A stretch of DNA of 64,000 nt from Anoplolepis gracilipes (GCF_047496725.1 NC_132972.1:4518001-4582000); one strand, 5' to 3'. Positions 24,302 through 38,445 are shown, numbered from the stretch's first letter. Made by a program: numbers and translations. The notes: generated by a model from the sequence alone, not told the origin.

Positions 24302-27263
24302 ATTTTATACATTATTTACATGTGTATATTTCTTGATTTCAATCCACATTTTTTTTAAATTTTTTGATATGAATAATGATTTATTTTAAATTTTTTTATA
24401 TACCCTTGCATAGATCTCGCTTCTGTGAATCTTTGATTATATATAATTATCGATGATTTAATACATACAGATTAGTGCTGCAGATCTTCAATATTATGAA
24501 TGAATCGATAAATCTATAAATTCTCTCTTTCACGGACATCTTATCGCATTAGATCTTTAGTTTTTTATTAGAATACACATATATAAGATATATAAATTGG
24601 CTAATGATATTTGTATCATAAAAAATATACAATCTAAAAGACTATGTAAATATTAATATTTTTTATTAATATTTCTGAGAAACATATCATACTTTACATT
24701 GATTACTTTTTTACATAGCATCATTCATCCATAGATGTTATGATATATGATGACGTAATTGCTCGTGTTTAGTCGACTAATGATAATATGTCGACGGACT
24801 GCAATTTTTATTTCTTCCGGGTTCGTCTCTCGCGAGAGATGCCGTGACTCATTCGTTATGACTGGCAGAGAGCTCGTTGAAGAACTCTCGAATATTTCGA
24901 TCGAATCTTCTCATCAACAGAGTTTGTTGATGGCGTTAAATTTAACGAGCGTAGCAATTAAATTAAAAACAACGAGTTTAAAAATGAGCCAGATCGTGAC
25001 TTGTTCATCGTTCACGCTAAAGTATAGACTGTTCAATATAACTCCAGTGTCATAAAAACCGATGGCTTATTCCTCCGACATGTAATAACCATCACCATAA
25101 TAAACGAAAATGTCAGATCTACCATTTTCCTCGGGAGGGAGACTCCATCACAACGTAGCTATAAATGTTATCCCTTCTCCTTTCTTTATCATTATTTCTT
25201 TTTTCCTCTGTGTGCATTTATTTTGCTATGACGCGATAATGCATCATCTTGGCTATAAAGAAAGACAACTTTACGATACCATTTCATTTTTATTTGCAAA
25301 GAATAATCACCTCACTAATTTTTTATGAGTCTTCGTAGAACTAGTTGAAATTATTAAGTAATGTCCAATTTATAACAAAAAATACAATAATAAATTTAAA
25401 TAATTTAAGAGAAAGAGAACAAGAGTAAAGATAAAATGCATATTTATACTAACATATTTATATTAACAATGTAAACTATTAATATAATAATTAACGAATG
25501 CAATAAATATACTAGGACACAATGAACAAAGCATTTGAAATTTATCGATTATTGTACCATACTATTACATTGAACTGCAACTAAAAAAAAAAAAAAGTTT
25601 AACTAACCGCATTTTTTATCGGAAAATCCCTATGAGCGCTATTGAAACAATCTGAGGGGGTATTTTAAACGTATACAGAAAAAATATGAAAGCCCGCGCA
25701 CGTGTTCAGCTACGATAACATTTATTTACTCGAAAATCGCTTACAAGTTGCGCGCACTCTGTTTCAATCGCATAATTGCTAAAACATCAGTTGCAATAAA
25801 TTTTATCTCGCGGCGAAATCCGCACAATTAAATTTGGCGTAAATCGATTTTATTGCAACGAACGATAGGTAATCGCATATGTAGCACGTATACACACTAC
25901 ACTAACTATACGCTTCTTATCTGTTCATGAAGATCGCGTGTGTTTGTTCGCGAAAACGCGGCCGATGTCATAGATTCATTGCACAGAAAATCTCGTTGCG
26001 CACGTTCGAACGAACAGATACGCCGAAATGATTTCCATATTCACACAAGCGGTTGATCATACAATGCAGCTACTTTACCACAGACACGTTTCCCTCTCAT
26101 AAATATCGTTTATCAAAGAGATATCGCGCGTTTCAATGACCTTCCGATATATGTAGCACGATATCGTTATAATGAACACTCTATTATCGCGATAATGATA
26201 TACTTGCCCTATCCCAGAAGCAGGTATTAGTATTTTAATGAACTGTGCTTTTCAAGTGTTGCCCAATATATATTCCTTTTCATTTTCAACGTTCAATATT
26301 TTCACTCAAGAGTCAAATTAAAATTAATCCAAAGTCTATTTCATATTGAATTTGCTTAAAAAGCTGAAGTATTCTCTATACAATAATAATATTTGAAATG
26401 TATTAGAAATATGAATAGAAATATCCCTGAGAAAAGATATTCTACATAAATCGGTACAATAGATATCACGATTCGATGATGATTTTATATAAGTTAAATA
26501 AAAACTATTCTTCTGATTAATAAATTTAGGATAAATCTTTTTTTAATTAATATGTGCATATAAATAATTTGTGTACATAAATATTTTTATATAATTAGTA
26601 AAAAATATAACTACTAAAAATACAAAAATTTTTGCAATTTAACTTTATATAAATGTGCAACAAAATCTTATTTAATTAATATCAAGTAAATTTTAATAAA
26701 AGATCAATTGATGTGATTAAATATTTGCATATTTAATGTTGAAAATTAACAAATATATCTCCAAGAAAAAACATAACATGAAAAATGTAATTAAAAGAAA
26801 ATCGATTCCATACTGCTTAAACATTCAGTAGATAAAAAAAAAATAAATTTCTTTCTTATAGTGCAAATTCGGAAATATCATACTGCATAAATATAGATGC
26901 ATATTTGTATCGACAATACGGCGTTCTGTAAGATAGGAAATTCTGGCTTTATATCGCACTTGATTTTCGGTCTCGCGCGCGTGAAATAGGAAAGAATCCT
27001 TAGAATAAAATCGGGCGCAATCGCCTCTATGTAAGTACGAGAACGAACTGCAAGTCGTGGAAAACGGCTTCCCGTTCTTGCATTTTTCAAAAAGCGCGAA
27101 ACGAACTTTACATCCGAACTCGCTCTCTAACGTCGACGATATCGGCAGTCTTATCAATAATAAATGTCACTTTTATTACGCCCGGATGCTTTCGAAGCGC
27201 CGATGATAAGGTCAGACCAGAGTGCAGAAATGTAGACTATATCGTTGACTCTTTTATTTTCAG
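24020..27263. other. Gene-free stretch before the 49-bp exon
   Basis: AT-rich, with a moderately GC-rich patch at 24760-25060 and a GC-richer zone at about 25670-26170 with several CG dinucleotides. A further patch lies at 26880-27240 next to the exon. No RRM1 exon was found here. Confidence 0.5.
24256..24298. repeat. (GT)n microsatellite
   Basis: About 21 uninterrupted GT units. Confidence 0.95.
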
Positions 27264-27312
27264 ATGCGCCATCCGATCCAGATGAAGCCGGCCGACAGCG
27301 AGAATCGGAACG
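27264..27312 (+). CDS. 49-bp internal coding exon of a Bruno/CELF RNA-binding protein (end of RRM1)
   Basis: The exon follows a clear 3' splice site (TTTTATTTTCAG) and ends at a consensus donor (ACG|GTGAGT). It reads MRHPIQMKPADSENRN plus one base, so it enters in phase 0 and leaves in phase 1. CELF/Bruno proteins carry a near-identical block, M-H-H-P-I-Q-M-K-P-A-D-S-E, at the end of RRM1 and start of the RRM1-RRM2 linker, and vertebrate CELF genes encode it on an exon of exactly 49 bp. HPIQMKPADSEN matches the CELF1/2 (Drosophila aret/bru2) subfamily better than CELF3-6/bru3, which has RPIQVKPADSE. These proteins bind U/G-rich RNA and control splicing, translation and decay. Residue 2 is Arg where His is usual. 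No preceding 83-bp RRM1 exon was seen in the window. Which paralog this is cannot be fixed from 16 residues. Confidence 0.87.
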
Positions 27313-28069
27313 GTGAGTGAAAATTTTAATTATTTCGGCGGAACATTATCGCGAATAGTATCGTAAGACGTTGGAGTCTTGCTGACAATAAAGATGATAA
27401 TATCAAATTCACTTATTAAGAAAGTATGGCTTTCTTCACGAGACAATTTTGAAGTTTTTCTATATACTCGAAGCAAGTGATTGACGTATAATAATAACTT
27501 ATTCAAATATTTCCTCATTAATCAGTCCATGAAAACAGAATACATATTGATGCGTTACGTAGAGGACAAATCTTATTAAATTTCAATGAGAGGTATTTAA
27601 TTTGATCCAAGTTTTATTAGAAGCTCACTAACTCAAATTTTCGTTTGGTTACATTTAATAATAATTTTAATAAGAAATACAAAACCTTTCATAAAACGTC
27701 TAGTATATAATAAGATGCGCCAAGCAATATACTTCTCTTTTAATGGTTGCTCGATCATTTTGAAGTTCTGGCACGGTTAAGAAAGGAATTCTGAGCAAAG
27801 TGGCATGACGGTATAACAAGCGAAAGAGAAGACAATAATACCGGTCGCGAAGGTAAACTTAACTCTCTCCGCGTCACAACCTTGACGGAAAATGCAGCTC
27901 AAAGCACGTTCATTAAATGCTAATTAATTGGCCGAATTGAGGGGCTTGTTGAGATTGCGTAGTCAAAGAAGACATAATCCAGCTGCGAAGTACTAATTAA
28001 TAAGTGATAAACCGTTAAGATCAGAAGAATCAGCAGACGATTAGCAGAAACGAACGAATTTTATCAATG

Positions 28070-28071
<2 letters not shown>

Positions 28072-28124
<53 letters not shown>
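28072..28124. repeat. (AT)n microsatellite
   Basis: About 26 AT units, 760 bp after the 49-bp exon. Confidence 0.95.
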
Positions 28125-28126
<2 letters not shown>

Positions 28127-28888
28127 GACAGAATGATGAAAAATTAATTCGCGAATTCTTTCTTTTTATCTTCTCTCTTTTTAAATGTCCTTGTGTGATA
28201 TTTTCATCGGCGAATTTATTTGTTCGGCGTTACATTGTAAATATACTTTGGCATAAATTAGAGACATTATGAAAACTCCAGATGTTCTAAATTTGTATAG
28301 ATATTCACAATGATTTTATTCTGATATAAAAGTGCAAATTACTAAACAGATTAACAATGATTTTTCTTTTAAAACTTAATTATATTATAGAATTTATCAA
28401 ATATCTTTTTGTGTTCTACGTTTAAATCTGATTATTTAAAATTTAAAGTAAATTATAATTTAATACGGGTCATTATCATTAATGTTCATCAAGTGTATAT
28501 ATTGTGAAAAATTACAGGAAGAGGATAATAAAATCATTCTTCTCGATAAATGCACACATGATGATTCCTGTAGCAGATTTTACTTGGAAATACTCTAATT
28601 TCTTCCATCACGTACTGATCGGGAAGGGAGCGTGTAAAAATTTGAAAACATCGAAAAGCATATCAAATGGCACCGCGCGAATACCAGCAGAAGAGTCAAC
28701 GGACGCGGCAAAACGCGCGATTTTTTTACGGATAACTGCACCGCGTTAGCAATAAAAATCCAACTACCGGCTGGACGGGGGTGTAACGTAGAACGTATAT
28801 AAAACCAGGCACGTCGGTGGAACGACGCAAAACGAATGCTAATGAAATATTAACGACACCCGTCACGTGCTGCGCTCGGCTGGACCGC

Positions 28889-29025
28889 TCGCTGTTTCTC
28901 TTTTCTCTCCCTCTTTTTCTCTGTTTCTCTCTCTTTCCCTTTCGTTCGCTCACTCTCCCTTCGCTTTTTTTTTTACTCTCATGCCGTTTTTCTTTCTTTT
29001 TTTCTTCTCTCCCTTTTTTTATTTC
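28889..29025. repeat. CT-rich near-homopyrimidine tract
   Basis: More than 120 bases are mostly C and T, with few purines (GTTTCTCTTTTCTCTCCCTC and similar). It can favour triplex DNA and creates long shadow frames on both strands. It is followed by a GA-rich stretch near 29045-29075. Confidence 0.7.
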
Positions 29026-32000
29026 GTGCCGTATAAGAACCTTCATGAGGGAGAAGAGGAAGGGAGGGAGGAGGACGCTCGTACGCGGGGTGGTTTTTAC
29101 ATCGGGATGCAACGCCGTTTCGGGCGTCGTAGCCGGCGCTGTGTGCAAATGACGTGCCAAATTGTAATCACGCCAAGATTCAAGCGGCTTTACACCTCGC
29201 GTTTAGCCGAAACCTGATTCTGACACTTTGTTTGTTACGGTCGGGCTTGCGCAGTTGCGCGCGAACAAGATCCTAGATCAAGTAACCACGTTACATGGAC
29301 CGACGCTCGATCCTGTTTACCAGCAGTTAGGCATTAAATAGAAGTTACTTCGTTGGTTAACCATTCAATCGCGACAGCTTCACAGTTAACTAACTTTAAT
29401 TTTTCAATCGAGTTAGCGAAGATAATTCTGAATTGCGAAAGTGAATGCGCGAAAAAGAACTGAGTCAATAAAAGTAAAAGAAAGAACTTATATACAATTT
29501 TTGAAAACTTCTTAGGGATCAAAAAAGTTTTCCCGCGGTAATCCAAGAGAAGAGCTCTAAAATATTTAAAGTTTTTTGTTGAATAAAATGCCGGTAAAAA
29601 GCAGTGGTATAAAATTTTGCCTAAAATAATGTATAATAGATAAGCACTCTTCTATTTATCGATTCAATTTCAATTTATTACTAATTCATTAGAATTACAT
29701 TTTCTTCCAGTGAAAATCATGTATAGCGAGATAGTTCTATCGAAAAAAAGTAATTTATGAATTCAGACTGTCGACAATGAAACACTGAAAGATTGGCTTT
29801 AGATAAAAAAAAAAAAAATATTTTAATATATTTTTACTGCGCTAATATAATTTTTATTTATATTATGACTGTGTCATAATTGGAGACTATAAAATTTAAT
29901 ATAAATTTATTCGTGTAATCAACTGTAAAAATCTTATCTAAACTATTAGTTACATTTTTATTAAAAATTTTTAAATTAGAATAGAATATAATAGCACTGT
30001 CGTTTGTGTGTAAATTAAATATTTAAAACAGATATAACGATTGTAAGGATTAAAACTGCATATTAAATAAACGTAACAATAAAAAATGTACAACTGTATA
30101 ATATTCGGAATGCTATGGTACCTAAAAATATAATGCAAAGTAAAGATAAAAAATGAAAAATTTAGTGTGATTATATGTCACAATAATAGCCAACAAATTA
30201 ACGCTGTTATATTCACACTTTTCACAAACTAAATTTAAAAAAAGATATTTTCTCAAAATAGCTTATCAAAATAGTAAGATGTAATTCTTATAGTTATTTC
30301 TTAAAATTGTATATCTTATCTCGATTCCCACTGATAAACAGCGGAAGCTCATTTTATTTATGGCGTAAGCAAAGCAGACTAGGGCACGAGTGCATAATAT
30401 TCGTGGTTGTATATAAAAATGAATAGACACGACGTGGTGTAACCGAAACCGAGATCAGGCTATTCGTAACCGCGCACACGTGCAATACGGAAAAGGATTT
30501 TTCGATATGGGATGCGGGACGTGCGCACGGCGGCCGCCATGAATAGTGCCGTTGTGGCTACATGCAAATCCTAGTAAAACGGGAAAATAGTAAACAAGAA
30601 GAGAAAAAGAGAAAGAGAGAGTTATCCGGTATCAGGGTATTATAGTTGCTTTGTCGTTAGACGAATCTCGTAAATACCGCGCCGCATCTGACGCAGTTCG
30701 AATTTGGATAAAGCAACTCCAAACTCATGCATAAAGCGCGAGATTAGTCGAATATGGAACTTACTTTCTTGCGCGATATGCAGATATGATGTTCATATAT
30801 GTATACAAGTGCATTGGCAGCTCTATATAACTGCATTTTATCGTGGATTGTTATTATGACACTTATTGTTAATGTTGGAAAAGTTAGTAATCGATATTTG
30901 TCGTTCAATTTGAATTTATGGATAACTTTTAACAGAAAAAATGTAACGAATTGAATAATAGTTATTATTAAAAATGTTTTAATAATTTATATTTGTAAAA
31001 TTAATTTATGCACATAATATGTAAATGTCTCTTTGCTTTTCCTATGTCAAATTTTCAATCGTATTTAGTCTCAAAGTAGATAATTATAAACAAAACTTAG
31101 ATATTTGGAGATTTAATTTAGTATATGAATTATTCAGGCTCTGATTCCGTTGAAATTTTCAAGTGAATTAATAATCTAATAATTATAATAATCAATGATT
31201 CTTACTTGATAACCTTTTTTTTCTTTTTTTTTACTTAATCGACAAAATTTGTCGAACAAAATATTGTAGCAAGAAAAGTTTTACTCGAAATATTATAGGC
31301 GAAGCTTTTTTCCCCATCATTCATTTTATGACTATGTAACAATCTAAAAAACCTACTGAACCTTATTTTTCATTCTATAATTACTCTCGTCAATGACGTA
31401 GCAATGGATGAACGATTTTAGCAGCATTTCCGACAGGATGCACGCCGATCAAGGGACCCCTGTCAAGCACGACAGCCCAACGAAAAGAAGAGCGAAGAGA
31501 GTGAAAGCTTTATTTATATCCGTGACATTCTGTTTATTTTGGCTGACAGACCGGTGGCTCGCTCCGGGCTCTAACTGGTAACGCGTTCTAACTGTCTTCC
31601 CTTCGAGTTCCATTCTATCCTGACATTACTTTGGTCCGATTATGTCACGTCTTAACGGTTGTGAGACAGACTAGCAGTTAAATTAATTGTCGATTTCTCG
31701 GTGAAAACAATTATTGCGTGTTAACAATTGATGTACACATACATAGTTTAGTATCATTTTTAATTTTTCTATATCCTGATTGACACTCCATGTCAGTCAT
31801 TATTTTTCCGATAAGTGATTTGATCATTGTTGAAATTGAGTGGAATTCGAGCCGACATTTTTTTATTGCCCAGATGATGGATGTAACACACATTGTTGAG
31901 CTTTGTACGGTTATCTAACTGAAAACCTTTTTGATGTTATTCATTACTTCGTTTCATGTATCCAATACGATTCGTTCGTCGATAACTCTATTTTTGCACA

Positions 32001-32295
32001 CGAGTGTAGGCATATATTAATCAGTAAAGTTACATTTTTTATGAAGCAAAGATTGTCGAGGACTCTTTGAGAAAATAACAGTTTCCCAATCAAATTTCAC
32101 ATTATATCGTAGTAATGAAATTTATGTCATTGTCACACGTGCAACTTACTGATTCATAGGTATTATTCACGATCCATAAATATTGAATATTATATGAATC
32201 GTCTTTCACACACCTACGCGAGCTGAATTGTTCGTTATATAACAAATTATAGGAAATATTGTTGCTACGAGCAATCTTTTCAAGGATGCCAATTA

Positions 32296-32436
32296 CATCA
32301 TGTGATTTTATAATTAAATAAAATTACTCATAAACAATTATATCATATGACTTCATAATTGAAAAAAAATTACTCGTAAACAACTGCAATTATATCATGT
32401 GACTTCATAATTTAAAAAAATTACTCGTAAACAATA
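32296..32436. repeat. Three-copy minisatellite, unit about 45-52 bp
   Basis: ATCATGTGATTTTATAATT, ATCATATGACTTCATAATT and ATCATGTGACTTCATAATT each start a unit, and each unit closes with ATTACTC(A/G)TAAACAA. Units differ by a few substitutions and short indels. Confidence 0.85.
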
Positions 32437-33068
32437 TTATCAATTGATTTGCATCTCACGAGGAAATTTAAAAGATCTGCAATAATGAAGATGATATAAA
32501 ATGAAAATATGCAATAAATGTAATAAATTTGACAGCAAAATACTTTAATGCGATTTCGCTGTTTTATTTGACCGACTTCGACGAACTCTAACGTTCGATC
32601 GTAGCAATCGGAAGGATATAAATTATGAGCGGCTGGTTTCACGAAGTAACTAGTGCATGCGAACATTGCTCGATTCCGAGGATTTCCGGTTTCTACGATC
32701 CGGGGAAAATAGTGACACGGAGCAAAGGCAAAGAGAGCGGTTAAGTTTTGCACCGCAACCATCGGTGATAAGCTCTCTATCTTATCGAACAGAAGCTCGG
32801 TGAGTCAGCGATAACAATTCGCAAGCAAGACACGTACCTGCCATAATCGTACATCGCCTTTCGTCTCAGTCGAATACCTTATCTATTGTTTATCGCGTCT
32901 ACACACAAAAACCCAGTAAGGCAAAACGGATGCGGCGCGACGTTTTGCATTTGCAGCAGCGGCGGTTCTCGATGGCGGGAATCATATTAGCATGCGAAAT
33001 ACGCGAACCGCTCGTGCACTTTGGCCGTTCGCAGAATTTTCGCTTCGTCACTACACTTGTAAGCAGTG

Positions 33069-33092
33069 AATACTTTTTTTTTTTTTTTTTTT
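33069..33092. repeat. Poly-T tract
   Basis: A homopolymer of roughly 20 T; a similar run lies at 33450-33470. Either could be the tail of an insertion on the minus strand, but no element body is recognised. Confidence 0.8.
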
Positions 33093-33449
33093 TAATTTTA
33101 CGGAATACTTCAGGAATAAAACAAATTATGCATACTTGATATGCAAATCACACGTCAATTATCGAATATATTCGACATGACGATGCTGGAAAATTGTCCA
33201 AGTCTTACTATTTATTAGCACATTTAATAAATTATTTTATAGAATATAACACGATTAATCAAAGTTATATAAAAAATACAAAATGAATATGTAAAATATA
33301 AAACTTGTAATAGCTTTGTTTTAAAACGGTACTAACAATTTTCAGTTAATCATCTTTTTTTTAACGCTACTTTTATAATCGCGTCAGAAATAATACGTTT
33401 GTTATTTTTACAATATCAAATTATTGACGCACATTAAAGAGCAGGCTCA

Positions 33450-33470
33450 TTTTTTTTTTTTTTTTTTTTT
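33450..33470. repeat. Poly-T tract
   Basis: A homopolymer of about 21 T, 380 bp after the first. No retroelement body is recognised beside it. Confidence 0.8.
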
Positions 33471-34093
33471 TGCGATTCAGAATAATACGAAATATCATGT
33501 ATTACTACGTCAAACACGTGTGCAACAATTTTCGAACGCAGGACGCTTCGTAGCAAACGAACACGGGAATTTTCCTGTCGACATCGAGAGTACTCTCGGC
33601 GATGGCATCAATATTACATACAGGAGCAAACCGCATTTCGGTCACTGAGTGGTAGCAGTCTTCTCAAGCCGACCCTTTTCGCGATGGTTTGTTTTCCCTC
33701 GACGAAAAGCCGATGGAGCGTGCGCGGTGCGCGCAGGCTTGAGAATCTTATCGGCGCGTGCCACGTAACACCGCCAGACGTGAGCAATATTTTTAAGCCT
33801 ATCGAGATAACGCCTTTAGAAGTGCACAACGAACTGATTCTCTTGAACGGCTGCTTTTAAACATGGCCGCGTCCTCGAACGTGTTCCTATGCTCACGCAC
33901 TACATGCGGCCGATAAACATCCGGTGAATCGACGTTTCTACTTGCAAAGGAGCGATTGTTGCAACATGTATCAAAGGAGAACTGGATCGAGCTTACAACA
34001 GGCTTTGTTCTCCCTTGTCGCTGAAACTTCTCGCGATATCGATCCCAAGTGAAGGCACAACGTCATAGCTTTTAATAGGTTTTTAACACAAAA

Positions 34094-34096
<3 letters not shown>

Positions 34097-34128
<32 letters not shown>
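34097..34128. repeat. (CT)n microsatellite
   Basis: About 15 CT units followed by TTCT. Confidence 0.95.
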
Positions 34129-34131
<3 letters not shown>

Positions 34132-35146
34132 AGCATTTTTATATAATAATTAGGAATGCTTATTAAAAATGATATCTTTTTATGTTGAATATAACGACAT
34201 TGATCAAAATATCCTAGAATTTTATATGTAGAATAAAGAAAGGTAAAAAATATTCTGAAAATTAGAATATTCATTACTCTATAATCGAATTTAGATATAT
34301 GATTATATTGAATGTAGCATGATGTAACATGCTGTTAGGCAAATTAAACTCAGAATGATGTAATAGTAATTAATTTTATATTAAATGCAAACACAGAAAT
34401 ATATGGTACAGCGTAATGTCAATATCGGTCAATGTGATATTTCATACTCAAATATATAACTAATTTATAATTAAATATTCATGGAAATAAAAATGTAAAG
34501 ATGTACGAAATAGCTTAATATCATCATATTAAACAATATACATATATTTTGTATTTAACTGAGTTATGTAATAAATTTATAATTAAATATTGGTACAAAA
34601 GCAAAATTTTGTTCTGAAAAAAGCTTTTACGAATAACTTTCGATATATATGCTGTGAGAGATTGTTATAATAAAACTAATAGTACGTATGACTCGTTTTG
34701 ATGATTTTTTGCTGGAAATATAAAGATAACTTTTCGACATATATTTGCTTGCTATATAATTTGTGTAATTTTCTTTCCTCACACAAATAAAATTATATGT
34801 ATCAAATTTTATAGTGGAGAGATGTATATTCAAAAAACTAACAAGTTCTCTCGTATTCACATTTATGGCACTGTGGATGGACTTTTTACCAAAAAACTAT
34901 CGTCGGATGTACCATTAATAATGGTTTCATTATATTTCGCTACTTAAAAAGTGAATAATATAAATGATGATTGGTCTGAATTTTTTGGTCTGAAATTATT
35001 GAGAATAAACTCAAACATTATTTATAATTTTAATTCATAAAATATATATTAAAAATATATAAATAAAACCTAGTATATTTCACGGTTTTTAATATGTATA
35101 TTATTATATGAAGAAAAAAATATTTTTATATGTATAATATAATGCA

Positions 35147-35149
<3 letters not shown>

Positions 35150-35193
<44 letters not shown>
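35150..35193. repeat. (AT)n microsatellite
   Basis: About 21 AT units. Confidence 0.95.
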
Positions 35194-35197
<4 letters not shown>

Positions 35198-36041
35198 AAT
35201 ATATGTGATATAATAATATTTTTATATTAACATTTCAGATTTCTATGTTAAAAGCATTGTGCCAGTTTTTACGAGAAAAATATAAAAATTTCTATTCAAC
35301 TTGACATATAAAAGATTAATTTACTTTATAATAGAAAATAGAAAGGATTACTATCTATAGCTACTCGTGCGATAAAATATGGCTCCTTTATAATTGCCAT
35401 TGTTTTGCCTTTGGATTCGTTCATTGATCGCTAGGGAACGATGTAACAATTAGCGTAGCATAGCTGAAAATAGAATTTCTCTGGTGAAATATTCCCTCAT
35501 TGTTTGGCTGTTGCTTTTCGAGGTTCTTTGGACAGTTTTATCAGTTGCCTCGACCGCTTTGAAGTTTCCTGAACGCTTCGGTAGAGCAGCACGCATAGTG
35601 GCCGTTGATCTGGCGCTAACGAGACTCTATTTGGATATTTGAATATGCATAAAGCGAATGCACGAAATGCTGGAAAGTAGATCACGAGGATCACCGAGTA
35701 AATAGAATCCACTTCGGCAAGCTCGAGTCACGACTTGGAATCGAAGTTTGTGCGCGGTGTGGCATACTTCGCGAGATTAGTAAGCACGTATCTAAAAGTT
35801 AAGTATTTAGGATGTACTCGAGCGTGATTAAACTTGAAATATTTAAGTTTAATGTACACACTGTAATCATACAGTCGGCAAAATATTCTGCAAGAAGCAT
35901 TTGCACTTGTATTAAGTAAACTTGCAATTTCTTATTAGCTAATTTTACTTCCAATTTGTTTTTATTAAATGGTATCCTAGAAAAATTGAGTTATAATAAA
36001 CAATAGTTTCACACTTTTTGTTTGTACATTTTAATATATTG

Positions 36042-36078
<37 letters not shown>

Positions 36079-38445
36079 TGAATGTTTTCACTAGAACGTA
36101 ATTTTAAGTTTATGTCAGTATTTTAAAGAATTATGTATATGTATAAAGCAGTTGATCAAATTTTTAATATATTCAACGAGATGAATTTAAGAGTTTATTC
36201 TAATTTGTAAATTAAATTAATTCTAATTTGTGAGTTTATTCTATATTTGTAAATTAAAAAATTACAATGCTTCTTTTTCATGTTCAAGAAATGTCAATCT
36301 TGAATTTGTTGAAAAAAATCTACGGCTTAAAAAAAGCGTTGGATATAATAAAAATATATATTCGGGCTACCTCGTATATAAATTTCAAATGCTAAACGCT
36401 AAATGTTCTAATGCTATATATTGTAACGATAAATTTAGCGAGTTGTGTCTTTCGAGATAATACGCGTCAATGCATTTGGCGATGCGAGTGCACATCGGGA
36501 GCCTGGTTGAATCCGTATAACCGGGCTAATCCAACCGAGCGATTAAAAGCGGCGGTTGTATGCAGTGGCGTGACCTATTGCGGACCGACAATGCGTGTCC
36601 CCGCATTTATGATTCGGATATGCGTTTGGCATTCGTTCCGCGCGCGCGGAGAAATATTTTCGCGTTGCCGTAACACGTCGCGCGCACTGTCGTAATGACT
36701 CGACTCGCCGGCAAAACTCGCGCGAAAATGGAGAGCGTGAATTCGAAGCCTGAATATTCTCTCGGTGCCGATAAAAACCAACCACGGTTTATCACGGCAC
36801 GGCGATTTTTTTCTGCTATTTCTGACTGTCCGAGCATAGATTATTTTTGTTACGCGCCCCGAACGCTGTAGTGAACGAGATGTCAACTCTGTCATCGGAG
36901 AGCATACTTCGAAGTAAATGTTTTTAACAAATGCAAAACATATTGAAAATATTTTTGAAATACTCTTTTCAACAGGATTATATATCTTAAACGCATATTT
37001 GCTTTTTTAATGTCTTTTTTTTTTTTATTATGTATATACGTAAATATGTCAAACTCTATATACTTTTAATAAGTAATAACTGTGACACATACACATATGT
37101 TGTTTCAAAAATATCGTTTTTCTATGATAGAGTTGCTGCGCTTGAAAAAAGATATCTAAACTTCTGGGGTTATTCATAAACACCGACTGCTTACTTTCAA
37201 TAGAAGCGTAATAGAAACACGTGTATACGGCGAAGCAAATGTGCAATTTGATTCGATAAAAGCTACAAGATAAACAATCATACAACTCTACTGTCAGTTG
37301 TTTCCGACAAATGCGCATATAGCGAGAAGAAACATGTTTCATTAAAATGCATTTGGCATTCGTTCGAGACAAAATACTGAGAAGACATGTGGAAACATTC
37401 CTAATTGTAGGATTTAAGAGACAAGAACTGTGAAATAGACGAGATTACTGATCAAGTTAAGAAAAGTCACAAGTAAACGAAAATACAATACACGAAAAAA
37501 AATGTCTGCTTGTATTAGGAAAACGATATTAAATTGTTGTACTCATATATCTGTCTTAAATGAAGAATATATTGTTTGCATTTATGTGTAGATTCTATGA
37601 GTTACACACAATTCAATCATCTACGAATCCAGAAGCCAAAAATTTGGAAAAATTAAAATTCCAAAGAATTAAAAATTTATTGTGTTAATCTGCTTGTGTT
37701 AATTTAGCCTTTTTTATTGAATTATTGCAATATTTTATGTGGTAAATTCATATTCTACTCAAAGATATCAGGCGTCAAGAGACCAGAGATTGAGGTTTGC
37801 GTGCTCACTGTAAATGTAAATGACACGTATTCGCAAAAGAAGCATGTCTGTGCTTGCTTTACAAGTGACTATGTACTGCATAAGAAAAACAGATGCCTCG
37901 AGAATAGGGAGAAACTGTGCAGGTCGATTGGAACCGGGCCAAACACTTATATATCGCCGCGTCTACCAACACCCACTCCTCCCCGACACTCGCGTTATAT
38001 TACATCCTGCGCGTTTAACGCCCGCTGCATAATAAAATCATCTCTCATCGAGACACTAAATATCGCTAACCACGAGACTCATGTTCGCCGTCCAACGAAT
38101 GACAAACACGCTACACTTTACGAACAAATCATACCATCTTTCTTGAAGTTTTAAAGATATGAATTCAACTATCAAAATCTGTACAAAATGAAGAATCATC
38201 CGTAAATTAATAACATTCTTTCTTTTTTACGTAAAAAATTATCGATAAGTAAATATTTATCATTGAAATTAAAAGTATGTATCCTGTAGAACACATATTT
38301 ACATATTATATTTATCTCGTTACAATTAGTCTCTATCGAAAAAGTGAGAAACAATGATTCTTTGTATGAATCAATGTATCAGAGTTCAAATTATTTAAAG
38401 ATGTATGTGTGTTGTATTAGAGTTAAAATTCGCATATTATGATGA

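Larger units (their letters stand above)
1..27263 (+). other. Upstream intron of the CELF gene (5' end outside the window)
   Basis: Everything before the acceptor at 27262-27263 is read as intron, because the 49-bp exon normally joins an RRM1 exon of about 83 bp that should read ...F-V-T-F-x-T-R-K-A-A-L...; I could not find such an exon in this interval on the + strand. The intron is thus at least 27.2 kb, unless a small exon was missed by eye. It carries MITE relics, old duplications and the candidate promoter at 21.9 kb. Confidence 0.6.
27313..38445. other. Gene-free stretch: first part of the long intron
   Basis: GC-richer islands are at about 27700-28000, 28600-29330, 30350-30740, 31380-31680, 32560-33060, 33500-34060, 35340-35790 and 36420-36900. 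Near 32800 and 33059 there are donor-like sites (CTCG|GTGAGT, CTT|GTAAGC) after open sequence. Neither has a matching downstream exon in phase. Confidence 0.5.

Noticed and set aside
28726..29217. Frames of 111-144 residues on both strands
   Set aside because: They are created by the CT-rich tract (Phe/Leu/Ser or Lys/Glu/Arg runs).
32296..32436. Possible CRISPR array
   Set aside because: The whole unit repeats with drift, there are no unique spacers, and the sequence is from a eukaryotic genome; it is a minisatellite.
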